Positions 17,235 to 27,028 are shown, counted from the first letter of the stretch. The stretch is DNA of 44,074 nt from an uncultured Lachnoclostridium sp. (GCA_947369165.1 CANBKJ010000015.1:1-44074), one strand, 5' to 3'. Numbers and translations are program-made. The notes: generated from the sequence alone by a model not told the origin.

Positions 17235-20078
17235 TTATACCCTTGGGCTTTCATCCGGTCCCAGATAGGATTCCGGAAGCTCTCCCCTATATAGAATCAG
17301 CTTCTGCAGGGCAAGACCAGCCTCCACACCATAATACCGGATCTCATTCACTCCGGCTTTGAGATGATGGGTGGTGATGCCATAATGGCAGTTATTGAGG
17401 ACGCCCTCTGCCCAGCCATGGGCACGGTCCCACGGCCCTCCACCGATCTCATAATTTTCTGCGAGGATCGTATCTCCCACCAACGGCGCTTCATCGCCGA
17501 CACCAACGGCATATCGTACCGTCCTTCCGTGTTCCAGATTGTTTTCCGGTGTGGTAATCACTTTCAAAGAATACTCTCCGTCTTCCTTCACATAGACCGA
17601 ATAAGTCAGACTCGGCGCCTTGCCAATCTCATCAAAATTTCCGATGGTAGGGTAAATCTTCATAACAGAACAGGTTTTTCCATAACCCTCTAAATTCTCA
17701 AAATGATGTTCCCCATAAGTTTCAGAGTTTACAAAGTTTTCCGCTTCCATAGAAACGATGCCATCCCTCTCGATAAAAGTGCCAGAAGGAAGATCTTCTA
17801 CAGTTGTGGTATATCGCACAGCAATCTCTATCATCTCTTCCGCTCCCTTTATTTTTACAGTCTTTTCAAAACCAGAAGAAACCGAGGGATCTACGCTGAC
17901 ATCGATAGTAACGATCTCACTGGAAACTCTTCCGCTGGAGGGACTCACAACAATGCCGTCTTCTGCTTCAACAGTAAAATCAAAGGACTCTCCGCCCCCG
18001 CTGGCGATCTCGATGCTGTAATGCTCCCCGCCTGCCTGGGTAAATTCTGGAAGACTTGTCTTTCCAGATGCCACAAAGCGATCCGCATTCTCTGCATGTA
18101 CAAGCATTTTGACAGTCTGAGCCACCGGAATTTCTTTCACCTCTGGAAAATGCCAGCCCTCTTCATTCCAGGAAACGAAACAGGCATGGTTGGACATCAT
18201 CATGCCCTTCCATTTTCCCTCTGCCATCTCTTCATTATAATATCTGGTCAGTTCCGCATCCTTCTCTATGGCAGCCTTCACTTTTTTAGCATAATGGTTT
18301 GCCGCTGTGATTCCCTGCTCTGCATACCAGTGATTCAGCGCCGCATAAAGACTCATAAGCTGCAGGTTCATCCCTGCCACCGCCGGATAATATACCAAAC
18401 CATAAAAAGTATCAGCAGATTCTGATGGAATCTTATCTTTTATCGAATCCGTCTTCTGAATCAGTGCCTCACAACGACGGATCATTTTCTTCGTCTCATT
18501 GAAGTGGGAGACATGATACACCTTCGGATTCATCGACTCCGGTCTTCTCAATCCATGAATTCTCGTATATTCTCTCAGCACATCGGCGATCTCCGCCTTA
18601 CACGTATCGTCTTTCACATAAGCCCCAAACTGCTCTTCTACCCAGCCAGTGAGGAATTGATCTGTCTCATTTTTATGATCCGTCCCCCTGCCCTCAAAGT
18701 CATAGGCCAGCTCCATGAAAAAGGACAATGGAAGCTCATCCGGGCGAATATCCCCCACATTGGCGATCCACATATCCCGTATTCCATAATCATAGGCCAT
18801 GGAAACCTGCTCCCATACTTTGGGAAGCGGCGTAGAATTGACCCACTCATAAGAGATGGGACCTCCATGATAATCAAAGTGATAATATAATCCCCAGCCA
18901 GCTTTTCTATCTCTCAACTCTTCCGTGGGAAGCGTCCGTACATTTCCAAAATTATCATCCGACAGCAGTAGAATAGTGTCATCAAGCCCGTCCCAGGACT
19001 GCAGACCCTTTACACCATTGCCGCCGTAATAAAATCCTTCCACTTCTTTGTAGAGTGCAAGCATCTTCGGCATGTCATCACAGCCTTTATCACGAATGAT
19101 TTTCTTCTGATCCGTAATGATGCGGCGTAGCAGTTCTACATTTTCCTGTATGGTGGAATCTGGTCCCAGCATCATCGTGTCCCGTTCTCCCCGCATACCG
19201 ATGGTGATCATATGTTTAAAATCTTTGTCCCTCTCCACACCATCTTCCCAGTAGCGGTAAAGCCCCTCACTGTTTGTATAGTAATTCCAGTCTTTTCCAT
19301 ATCCTACATTGTTCTCCTCGGTCTTTACCTTATCCCACTCTTCACTAGCGCGCATCAATGGCTCATGATGGGACTGTCCGATGGTAATCCCCAGTTCCGT
19401 ACCCAGTTTTATGATGGCAAGAGGATCCTCGGAACCATCCAGCGGGAGGGATGCTGACCACATGGCCGGCCAGAAATAATTTCCTTTCAGACGCAGCAAA
19501 AGGTCAAATACCTTCTCATAGAAAAATTCATTGAAATCCCCAAAGGTATTTTCTACAAAATTACCCAGAGACGGCCACTCATCGTTCATAAAGAAACCAC
19601 GGAATTTTACCGACGGCTCTTTAGAAACAAAATTTATATTCTCATTAAAAATGAGTTCCTCCCTGTGTGCCGGTTTTACGTCCGCCCAGTACACCCAGGG
19701 AGAGACACCAATCTTCTTTGATAGATGATAAATTCCGTGAAGAGTGGAGACCGTCTCCGTCCCCGCGATCACTAATTTTTCTGTGTTGTTATATGTAACA
19801 AGCTGAATAAGGAAAGATTCTCTCTTTCCTTTCAGCTCTGAGGTCTCAAGCGCGCCATCCTTTTCCAGCTGTAGCAGCAGAGAGCTCTTTCCAATGGTTC
19901 CTGCGATCACCTGTGGCTGGTCTGTCAGCTCTTCCTCAATCTGTGGTCTCACACCAGTCACCAGCTCCACATCACCGGCAAAGATCCCCGCCACATGAAC
20001 AAGTCCTTTTCTATCTTCGGAATCCGGTGACAGATAGACACCTGCCGCAATTCCTTCTTTTACTAACTTAAATTTCAT
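17235..20078 (-). CDS. GH115 xylan alpha-1,2-glucuronidase, cytoplasmic
   Basis: GH115 enzymes remove glucuronic or 4-O-methylglucuronic acid side chains from xylan and its fragments. The 948-residue protein shows the family layout: an N-terminal alpha/beta domain, the catalytic barrel opening with RGFFMNDEW and continuing through KGNYFWPAMW and IGMRGERD, a helical region, and a C-terminal beta domain starting near IVSMEAENF. There is no signal peptide, so it should act on imported acidic xylo-oligosaccharides. The start at 20078 is set by AAAGGAG six to seven bases upstream; the frame stays open further up into the repeat element. It follows uxaC by 86 bases, so its product feeds the UxaC pathway. 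A strong terminator follows. Confidence 0.9.
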   Translation of the reverse strand: MKFKLVKEGIAAGVYLSPDSEDRKGLVHVAGIFAGDVELVTGVRPQIEEELTDQPQVIAGTIGKSSLLLQLEKDGALETSELKGKRESFLIQLVTYNNTEKLVIAGTETVSTLHGIYHLSKKIGVSPWVYWADVKPAHREELIFNENINFVSKEPSVKFRGFFMNDEWPSLGNFVENTFGDFNEFFYEKVFDLLLRLKGNYFWPAMWSASLPLDGSEDPLAIIKLGTELGITIGQSHHEPLMRASEEWDKVKTEENNVGYGKDWNYYTNSEGLYRYWEDGVERDKDFKHMITIGMRGERDTMMLGPDSTIQENVELLRRIITDQKKIIRDKGCDDMPKMLALYKEVEGFYYGGNGVKGLQSWDGLDDTILLLSDDNFGNVRTLPTEELRDRKAGWGLYYHFDYHGGPISYEWVNSTPLPKVWEQVSMAYDYGIRDMWIANVGDIRPDELPLSFFMELAYDFEGRGTDHKNETDQFLTGWVEEQFGAYVKDDTCKAEIADVLREYTRIHGLRRPESMNPKVYHVSHFNETKKMIRRCEALIQKTDSIKDKIPSESADTFYGLVYYPAVAGMNLQLMSLYAALNHWYAEQGITAANHYAKKVKAAIEKDAELTRYYNEEMAEGKWKGMMMSNHACFVSWNEEGWHFPEVKEIPVAQTVKMLVHAENADRFVASGKTSLPEFTQAGGEHYSIEIASGGGESFDFTVEAEDGIVVSPSSGRVSSEIVTIDVSVDPSVSSGFEKTVKIKGAEEMIEIAVRYTTTVEDLPSGTFIERDGIVSMEAENFVNSETYGEHHFENLEGYGKTCSVMKIYPTIGNFDEIGKAPSLTYSVYVKEDGEYSLKVITTPENNLEHGRTVRYAVGVGDEAPLVGDTILAENYEIGGGPWDRAHGWAEGVLNNCHYGITTHHLKAGVNEIRYYGVEAGLALQKLILYRGELPESYLGPDESPRV

Positions 20079-20095
20079 TCCGCTCTCCTTTGTTT

Positions 20096-20172
20096 TCATA
20101 ATTTTGTCCACGACTTCTGCACATACCAAGTTGCGAAACAACTTGCCAATAAGTTCGTCAGAACTTATTTTA
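20096..20172. repeat. Palindromic intergenic element, copy 1 (after uxaC)
   Basis: A roughly 77-bp element with two hairpins: CAAGTTG/CAACTTG (20127-20133 with 20139-20145) and AATAAGTTC/GAACTTATT (20148-20156 with 20161-20169). They are preceded on the plus strand by a block resembling TAATTTCCGTGCACGC and CTTCTGCACAT. The same order of parts occurs at 37226-37389. It fills most of the uxaC-GH115 gap, and the uxaC stop codon lies inside its right arm. Confidence 0.8.
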
Positions 20173-21574
20173 AGTCAAATCCAAAATATCTCACTGCGTT
20201 ATAATATGAGATATCCTTCACCATCTCACCCAATAACTCATAGTCCTCTGGATACTCTCCCTCCTCTACCAGTCTGCCAATGTAGTCACAGAGGATCCGT
20301 CGGAAATACTCATGTCTCGGATAGGAGACAAAACTGCGGGAATCTGTCAGCATACCGATAAAATTCCCTAGAAGCCCCAGACTTGCCAGAGAAGTAATCT
20401 GCTCTGTCATCCCCGGTTTGTGGTCATTAAACCACCAGGCAGATCCCTGCTGGATCTTTCCCCGGAGTCCATCTCCCTGAAAACATCCGATCATCGTACC
20501 GATCACCGCATTATCCACTGGATTCAGGGAATACAGAATCGTCTTAGGGAGCTCGTCCGTGCGGCAGAGGGCATTGAGAAAATCTGCCACCTCAGCAGAA
20601 AATCCTTTTTCATTGATACAGTCAATCCCCGCATTGGCACCGGCACTCTGATAAATCCTTTCATTGTTCTCCCGCTTTGCCCCATAATGAAGCTGCATGG
20701 CAAGATTTCTTCCGGCATATTCCCTGCCCAAAAACAGCATCATCATCGTCTTAAACTGAAGAAGTTCTTCTAACTCCAGCTTTTCCCCAGCGAGACTGCG
20801 CTTTACCAGTTCATCCATCTCATTCTCCGAGACCGGGCGATACTGGGCATAATCCAGTCCGTGGTCCGTGATGAGGCAGCCATTTTCCACAAAATAGTCC
20901 AGACGCTTTACCAACGCCTGCCGAAGAGTAGAAAAATCCGTAATCTCCACGCCGCTCACATCCGAGAGCTGTTTCATATATGCTGTAAATTCATCCTTTT
21001 CCGGAGACATAGCCAGATCTGGACGCCATGCCGGAAGCACCTGAACCTCAAAATCTGGATCTTCCTTGATCTGCTTGTGATATCTCAGATCGTCCACCGG
21101 ATCATCGGTGGTACACACCAGTGTCACGCCGGACATACGGATAAGATTCTTCGCAGACATCTCCGGTCTCTGAAGCTTTTCATTGCAGATGTCATAGACC
21201 TTCCTCCAGTTCTTTCCGCTTAAAGGCTCTGTGATCCCAAAATACCGCTGCAGTTCCAGATGACACCAGTGGTACATGGGGTTGCCGATGGCTCTTGGCA
21301 GGGCTTCTGCAAAAGCCTGAAATTTCTCTTCATCCGGCGCATCCCCAGTGATATATTTCTCATCCACACCATTAGAGCGCATGATGCGCCATTTATAATG
21401 GTCGCCCCCCAGCCAGAGCTCTGTTATATTCTTAAACTGTCTGTCCTCTGCGATCTCTTTTGGGTCAAGATGACAATGATAATCGAGGATCGGAGTTTTC
21501 TCCGCATAATCGTAAAATAATTTTTTTGCTGTCTTCGTACTCAGTATAAAATTCTGGTCCATAAATGCTTTCAT
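20165..21574 (-). CDS. uxaC: Glucuronate isomerase
   Basis: It converts D-glucuronate to D-fructuronate (and galacturonate to tagaturonate), the first cytoplasmic step of hexuronate breakdown. The 469-residue protein matches the UxaC family throughout, with the metal-binding start PILDYHCHLDP near residues 28-38, the WRIMRSNG region, and the family ending at a conserved RYFGFD motif. Its neighbour GH115 releases glucuronic acid from xylan, which explains the linkage. The CE4 deacetylase gene lies 23 bases upstream, so the three genes are probably one operon. The last Lys codon and the TAA lie at or inside a palindromic repeat element. Confidence 0.96.
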   Translation of the reverse strand: MKAFMDQNFILSTKTAKKLFYDYAEKTPILDYHCHLDPKEIAEDRQFKNITELWLGGDHYKWRIMRSNGVDEKYITGDAPDEEKFQAFAEALPRAIGNPMYHWCHLELQRYFGITEPLSGKNWRKVYDICNEKLQRPEMSAKNLIRMSGVTLVCTTDDPVDDLRYHKQIKEDPDFEVQVLPAWRPDLAMSPEKDEFTAYMKQLSDVSGVEITDFSTLRQALVKRLDYFVENGCLITDHGLDYAQYRPVSENEMDELVKRSLAGEKLELEELLQFKTMMMLFLGREYAGRNLAMQLHYGAKRENNERIYQSAGANAGIDCINEKGFSAEVADFLNALCRTDELPKTILYSLNPVDNAVIGTMIGCFQGDGLRGKIQQGSAWWFNDHKPGMTEQITSLASLGLLGNFIGMLTDSRSFVSYPRHEYFRRILCDYIGRLVEEGEYPEDYELLGEMVKDISYYNAVRYFGFDLK

Positions 21575-21597
21575 ATCAGCCTCCTGTTTGCACTAAT

Positions 21598-22464
21598 TTA
21601 TCTGCCATTCAGATATGCACTTCCATTTTCTATGTTCTTTCCTTTTCTTTCCATCAGTTCGCTGACGGTAAGTATATCGTACCCTTTGTCCTGCAGCCAG
21701 GGCACTACCTTTTCCACCGCATCGGCAGTGGTACTGTAAATATTATGCATCAGTATGATGTCTCCATCCTTTACATCTTTTCTTACTTCCCTGAATATCT
21801 TTTTCGTATTTCTCGTCTTCCAGTCCAGTGTATCCAGGCTCCAAAGGATCATCGGCATGTCAAGCTTTTTCCTCATCGTTTTGCTGATAGATCCATAGGG
21901 AGGCCGTAAAAGCTTTATCTGATATCCCCCCGTCAGTTTACTGACAGTTTTATTCGTTTTGCTCAGCTGCCGTTCCACTTTATCCCACTTCATCTTACTC
22001 AACTGGGGATGATTCCAGGAATGGCTCCCGATCTCACAACCTGCGGCCAGATACATTTGGAGAATGTCTCCATCCACCCTGGCCCTGTCCCCAAGTACAA
22101 AAAATGTGGCATGGGCACCATACTTTTGTAATGTTTCCAGAATTTTCCCATCATTTGCGCGGGAAGGACCATCGTCAAAAGTCAAAGCAACCGCTTTGTC
22201 CCTGACCACAGGGACAGGTGTCGGCTGCGCCACTGTTTCCACCGACTCAGGTGCCGGAGAAGCTGTTGCCTGCACCTGCTGAGTATTTGGTCCGTCTCCT
22301 GATCTGTTATTTTTTACCGTTGAGTATATCTTCACAATGGATAACATCAATATCATGACGACTGCCGCCGAGACCGATACTGCCAGAATCACATTCTGCT
22401 TTTTCCCTTTGTTTTGCTTGAAACCTTTACTGATTTTCCTTCGCACATCCATACGCCTATTCAT
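21598..22464 (-). CDS. Membrane-anchored polysaccharide deacetylase (CE4, NodB-like)
   Basis: It hydrolyses N- or O-acetyl groups from a polysaccharide outside the membrane. The 288-residue protein has a basic cytoplasmic tail, one membrane segment (about 24-47), a Ser/Thr/Pro-rich linker, and a NodB domain (about 90-275). CE4 motifs are clear: TFDDGP at 95-100, the metal-binding HSWNH at 148-152, RPPYG, the DTLDW motif and LMHN near the end. Peptidoglycan deacetylase is the usual role of such membrane-anchored members. Its place just upstream of uxaC and GH115 also allows acetylxylan as substrate. I cannot decide between them. Confidence 0.88.
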   Translation of the reverse strand: MNRRMDVRRKISKGFKQNKGKKQNVILAVSVSAAVVMILMLSIVKIYSTVKNNRSGDGPNTQQVQATASPAPESVETVAQPTPVPVVRDKAVALTFDDGPSRANDGKILETLQKYGAHATFFVLGDRARVDGDILQMYLAAGCEIGSHSWNHPQLSKMKWDKVERQLSKTNKTVSKLTGGYQIKLLRPPYGSISKTMRKKLDMPMILWSLDTLDWKTRNTKKIFREVRKDVKDGDIILMHNIYSTTADAVEKVVPWLQDKGYDILTVSELMERKGKNIENGSAYLNGR

Positions 22465-22511
22465 TTTACTCTCACAACCTTCTATTATAATTTAATAGTC
22501 AAAGTGTAACA

Positions 22512-23501
22512 CTAATTTTCCGGTTTTTCAATGACAATTTTTCCGTCCACCAGCTCTAGTTTTACTTTGTTCCCTTTCATTCCCATCTCCTGGAGAAGTT
22601 CGGAAGGTATCTGGATCCTTCCAGCTCGGTCGAGAACGGCAAATTCTTCCTGAACCTCTTCTTCATTCCAATTAATAGTAATGTCCTCCAACCGCTGTTT
22701 ATATTCACTTTTCATGATCCGTTCACTGCTGGTCTTTCCATCCCGGATAGAAATAACCCGGTTTACTTTAGACGCCAGCTCTTTATCGTGGGTCACGATC
22801 ACAATTGTAACCCCCAGCGTCTCATTCAGCCGCCGGAACATATCCAGGATATCATCCGCGGTCCGGCGGTCCACAGCTCCCGTAGGTTCATCCGCCAGCA
22901 GAAGTTTCGGATCGTTAGCAAGTGCGATAGCAATGGCCACACGCTGCTGTTCTCCTCCGGACAACTGGCTCAGTTTATTGTCTTTCCGCTGGGAGAGGCC
23001 CACCAGTTCCAAAAGCTCTTCTGCCCGTTGTTTCTTTTCTGCCTCCGTCATGGAATCCTGCCGGAACAGCATCGGCGTCATGACATTTTCCCAGGCAGTC
23101 AGATACGGAAGAAGATTTCTGGCGTTATTCTGCCACACAAAACCGACCGTACTACGCTTGTAGTCCACCAATTCTTCCTCTGTCAATTGAAACAGATTTT
23201 TTCCATCTACGTACAACTTTCCTGCCGATGGCCGGTCCAGACCTCCGATCATATTTAAAAATGTGGATTTTCCACTGCCACTATTTCCGATGATCGCCAT
23301 AAGCTCTCCCCGGCGGACCGTAAGATCCAGTCCCTGCAGCGCCAGAACCTCGATATCCTTTGTCTTATAAATCTTCACCAGACCGTCGCACTCGATCATC
23401 ACATCTTCCGGTACATGGAGATCTTCCATCTCCTGACTTCCTGAAGCCTGCCGGTTGATATGGCGGAAATCCTTGATCTTTTCCAACACTTTATTTTTCA
23501 T
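22512..23501 (-). CDS. ABC transporter ATPase fused to a C-terminal AbrB-like domain
   Basis: A 329-residue ATPase of the MacB/LolD type. Walker A is GNSGSGKST at 72-80; the LSGGEQQRVAIA signature, Walker B LLLADEP and switch His VTHD follow. An N-terminal extension of about 35 residues precedes the ATPase. The last 45 residues (about 285-329) do not belong to a normal ABC subunit: they have the SpoVT/AbrB swapped-hairpin pattern (VLDRAGRIQIPSELL, then an alternating beta stretch). The start at 23501 has GGTGAG upstream and overlaps the preceding ATPase gene by 11 bases. It is the last gene of the adaptor-permease-ATPase operon. Confidence 0.85.
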   Translation of the reverse strand: MKNKVLEKIKDFRHINRQASGSQEMEDLHVPEDVMIECDGLVKIYKTKDIEVLALQGLDLTVRRGELMAIIGNSGSGKSTFLNMIGGLDRPSAGKLYVDGKNLFQLTEEELVDYKRSTVGFVWQNNARNLLPYLTAWENVMTPMLFRQDSMTEAEKKQRAEELLELVGLSQRKDNKLSQLSGGEQQRVAIAIALANDPKLLLADEPTGAVDRRTADDILDMFRRLNETLGVTIVIVTHDKELASKVNRVISIRDGKTSSERIMKSEYKQRLEDITINWNEEEVQEEFAVLDRAGRIQIPSELLQEMGMKGNKVKLELVDGKIVIEKPEN

Positions 23502-24171
23502 TGATAATCTCACCATCCTCCAAGTGATAGATACAGTCTGCGATCTCCAACAGCCCCATATCGTGAGTTGTCATTACGATGGTTACCCCTTCCTTCTGGA
23601 TCAGTTCCCGGAAGATCTTCATAACCTGTAGCCCGGTGGCGGTATCCAGCTCTGCTGTCGGCTCATCGGCAAAGATGATCCGAGGCTTATGGGCAATCGC
23701 CCTGGCGATGGCCACTCGCTGCTGTTCTCCTCCGGACAGCTCCTGGGGCATATGATGCATACGCTGTCCAAGCCCTACCAGCTTCAGGCATTCCTCCGCG
23801 CGTTTGCGCTTATTCCCCGGATATTTCGCCAGCCGGAGAAGAAATTCCACATTTTCATAGGCTGTCATCATTGGGATCAGCGCCACGGACTGAAAGACAA
23901 ATCCTACATTCATCTTTCGGAATTCTTCCCTTTGGGCATCGCTCATTTTTTCAAGATTATTCCCATCAAAAATGACCTCACCCGCCTTGGGATAATCCAG
24001 AGCGCTCAGTATGTTCATCAAAGTCGTTTTTCCGGAGCCGGAACGCCCTCTTAATATCGTAAGTTTTCCCTCCGGAATCTGAATACTGATATCATGCAGC
24101 GCCACAAACTCCCCCCCGGAAGCCACCGGAAAACTCTGTTTCACGCCCTCTGTAACAATAATATTTTCCAT
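23491..24171 (-). CDS. ABC transporter ATPase, MacB/LolD type
   Basis: A 226-residue ATP-binding subunit with Walker A GRSGSGKTT (about 42-50), the LSGGEQQRVAIARA signature, Walker B IIFADEPTAELD and switch His TTHD. It belongs to the group that pairs with FtsX/MacB-type permeases, which move peptides or lipids or drive mechanotransmission and do not import solutes. It sits 18 bases after the 940-residue permease and overlaps the next ATPase gene, so the pair probably forms a heterodimer on the permease. Confidence 0.92.
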   Translation of the reverse strand: MENIIVTEGVKQSFPVASGGEFVALHDISIQIPEGKLTILRGRSGSGKTTLMNILSALDYPKAGEVIFDGNNLEKMSDAQREEFRKMNVGFVFQSVALIPMMTAYENVEFLLRLAKYPGNKRKRAEECLKLVGLGQRMHHMPQELSGGEQQRVAIARAIAHKPRIIFADEPTAELDTATGLQVMKIFRELIQKEGVTIVMTTHDMGLLEIADCIYHLEDGEIINEK

Positions 24172-24189
24172 GTTCTTACCTCGCTTCCA

Positions 24190-27012
24190 TTAGTCCTCGC
24201 CAAGTTTCAGTGCCTGAGATATATTGATCCTGGATATCAGCCTGCCAAGAACAATCATACAAATGATGATCACGATTCCAATGATACTGAAAAGCCTCAC
24301 CATATCCAGTGCTTTATTTACTACCTCCAACGGTATCGCCTGATCGGTAGAAGCATAGAAGATCTGAACCAGCGGCACAAACATCCGGGATGCCAGAAGG
24401 CCGATCACAGTTCCGATCAGAATGGAGACACCGGAACTGAATATCTGCTCATTTATCAGCATTTGGATGACTTCTCTTTTTGTCATACCCATCGCCCGGA
24501 ATACACCGAACAAAAGCTCTCTCTGCCGGATGGACAGGATCCAGTAAATCAGGAAGCCGGTACAGCACAAAATCAGGATCACGATAAAACTCATAGTCAG
24601 AATTCCATTGGTTCCCTGAAACAGCGCATCGTTCTTTACCGCTATCATCTTGGAAGAGACATCTTCAAAGGTAGTATATGATATATTATTTTCCTTGGCA
24701 TAGTCGTAAATAAACCGGGAGGTACCGGCAGTCTTCAGCCACACCTGATATGGCCGGAGCCCATAGGTATGCTGAATCTGTGCCAGATTAGCCACAATCA
24801 GATAATTCTCTGTGGTAACCAGTGTTTCTTCCTCATTCAGTGAATGAGTCTGGGCTATATAACCGGGAAAATAATCAAAAAAACCATAGACAACTCCCTC
24901 CGCCTCTACCCCCTCGTCATTGGTAAAGGTGATCCGGTCCCCGATTTCGATTCCATGCTTTTTATGATAATTCATGCTCAACAAAACCGCATCCGTGCGT
25001 TTTGCCATGGCATTCAGATATCGATTAATATGTACCGGAAGCAGATCCTGCTGGAAATCAGAAACCGTTTCCCCAAAGCTTTTTGTATCAATGGCCATCA
25101 GCGTCGTGCGAACTTCACTATCACCACTTTTTTTATTATAGGAAGTTTCGATCTCGTCATTGCGGTACACCTTTGCCGCCGACTTCACTCCTTCCATACT
25201 CTCATACACACCAAAATCCGGCTCCGTATAGGTAAGTTCCAGATCTGGATAGTACGACAGTGCCAGTGAGTTATCCTCCCATGGCTGCTGAAGCACCAGA
25301 TCTGCCCCGGTGCTGTACCGGATCCCCTTCTCGGAATTGGAGAGGATGGTCCTGGCCACGGTGGCATTGAAGATACCGAGAGAGACCGTAAACATCAAAA
25401 ATACCATCATAAAACCCTGCTTTTTCCTTGTCCGTATAATCTGCAGGAAGGAGGCAAAAAATGCAGGCTTCCAGTACGTTCTACCTATGTAGTATACAAG
25501 TTTGATCAAGAGTGGCTGAAGTCTCAGGCCCACCAGACTTGCACTTATGATAAAAAGGGAAGAGCAGATAAATAGGAAAGGATCAATGGAGTCCCCCTCC
25601 AGCATGCTTGTCATCAGTTCATTGCGCCTGGCAGTAAAGGAGTACAGTCCATACAGGGACACCGCCAAAAGGATCACATCCAGATAGACCCGGCTGAATA
25701 TGTTATGTTCATTGCTGTTCTTCTTATGCTTGACATTGACAATGGTCACATTGGCATCCTTGATCACTGGAAGCACCATAAATGCAACGGATACCAGTAT
25801 CGCACCCAGTGTATACAAAAACACTTCCGGACTCAATCGCACATGCAGCGCCTTACGCTGGATAAACTCCAGGAACCCATTGGTGGACCCTAGCGCCTTT
25901 GTCAAAAAGTATCCCAGCGGCACACCTACGATGCTGCTCATCACCGACAGAATCAGTGACTGAAGAAAATAGATGAACAAAATCTGCTTTTTACTGCTGC
26001 CACGGCTCTTTAACAGAGCGATCTCATTTTGTTCCAGATCCAGCATCTGCCTGGAGATCATAAAGATAAAGGCAAGAAGCAGCGCCAGCACCGGAATCTG
26101 CAGGATGAGCAGCGTAGTATACACTTTTTTTGCCGCTGTCTGGTACTCCCTGAGAACTTCAAGATAATCCGGCTCCTTGATATTAGTAAAACGGCTCTTA
26201 GAAGAACTGCACAGTTCCTCTGTACGCTCGACAAGAGCATTGATCTCCGAGGGTCGTACATTTTCATAATCAAAAACCTGATGCCAGAGAGCGGTTATAC
26301 TGTGCTGCTGATCTTTCAGATTGACAAACATCTCCTGAAAAAGCTTTTCATTCATAAATACTTCCAGATAATAGTCACTTGGTCCCTTTACCCAGTAACT
26401 GTCTTCATAATCACTGGCATCAAACACTCCCACGATCTTTATTTTCATATTGGTGCTATCTGCTTTTTTTAATTTGGCAAACTCGATCACATCACCCAGA
26501 ATTACATCCAGCTTGGTCATAGCGCGCTGGCTGAGGATCACCGGAATGGATCCATCCTCCAGCAGCTGGTCTTTGCAATTCTCCCCCGCAAGGATTTTAA
26601 TATGATCGGAGATCCCGGACAATGCCGCGATACGCATAGATTTTGTCGAGGACTTATTGCCTCTGGACTGAACAAAATCTCCCCTCAGTTTGGAAGTCTC
26701 ATACAAGGATATGAGATATTTCTGATCTACCTCAAGCGTCTCGGCAGATTCCTCTGCTGTATTCTTCATATCTATAAAATCTTCTTCATGTCCTCGTCCT
26801 GCATCCATCGATGCCTGAAATGTAATGACACCTGGATAGGCATTTTTTTTCTCAATGTATGCTGAATATTTGGACTTTAGTGTTTTTTCCAGTGCGGCAT
26901 CCCGATACATCGGATTGCTGCTGGCAATGGCGGCAAGAAGAATATTTCCGATCAGAAGGCACACAACCATCCATTTTTTATGTATCAGCTTCTGCTTAAT
27001 AAAACGAATCAC
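24190..27012 (-). CDS. Large FtsX/MacB-type ABC permease
   Basis: A 940-residue membrane protein built as two FtsX-like halves. It has an N-terminal membrane segment (about 14-33), a large extracytoplasmic domain, a group of three membrane segments (about 295-420), further segments around 445-545, a second extracytoplasmic domain (about 570-790), and a last group of three segments (about 805-930). That gives about ten segments in all. This layout is that of the long MacB-like permeases of Firmicutes, often involved in peptide-antibiotic export or resistance. It is followed by two ATPase genes and preceded by three adaptor genes, all on the same strand with gaps under 40 bases. The substrate is unknown. 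Confidence 0.88.
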   Translation of the reverse strand: MIRFIKQKLIHKKWMVVCLLIGNILLAAIASSNPMYRDAALEKTLKSKYSAYIEKKNAYPGVITFQASMDAGRGHEEDFIDMKNTAEESAETLEVDQKYLISLYETSKLRGDFVQSRGNKSSTKSMRIAALSGISDHIKILAGENCKDQLLEDGSIPVILSQRAMTKLDVILGDVIEFAKLKKADSTNMKIKIVGVFDASDYEDSYWVKGPSDYYLEVFMNEKLFQEMFVNLKDQQHSITALWHQVFDYENVRPSEINALVERTEELCSSSKSRFTNIKEPDYLEVLREYQTAAKKVYTTLLILQIPVLALLLAFIFMISRQMLDLEQNEIALLKSRGSSKKQILFIYFLQSLILSVMSSIVGVPLGYFLTKALGSTNGFLEFIQRKALHVRLSPEVFLYTLGAILVSVAFMVLPVIKDANVTIVNVKHKKNSNEHNIFSRVYLDVILLAVSLYGLYSFTARRNELMTSMLEGDSIDPFLFICSSLFIISASLVGLRLQPLLIKLVYYIGRTYWKPAFFASFLQIIRTRKKQGFMMVFLMFTVSLGIFNATVARTILSNSEKGIRYSTGADLVLQQPWEDNSLALSYYPDLELTYTEPDFGVYESMEGVKSAAKVYRNDEIETSYNKKSGDSEVRTTLMAIDTKSFGETVSDFQQDLLPVHINRYLNAMAKRTDAVLLSMNYHKKHGIEIGDRITFTNDEGVEAEGVVYGFFDYFPGYIAQTHSLNEEETLVTTENYLIVANLAQIQHTYGLRPYQVWLKTAGTSRFIYDYAKENNISYTTFEDVSSKMIAVKNDALFQGTNGILTMSFIVILILCCTGFLIYWILSIRQRELLFGVFRAMGMTKREVIQMLINEQIFSSGVSILIGTVIGLLASRMFVPLVQIFYASTDQAIPLEVVNKALDMVRLFSIIGIVIIICMIVLGRLISRINISQALKLGED

Positions 27013-27028
27013 CTAAATCCCTCCTCTC

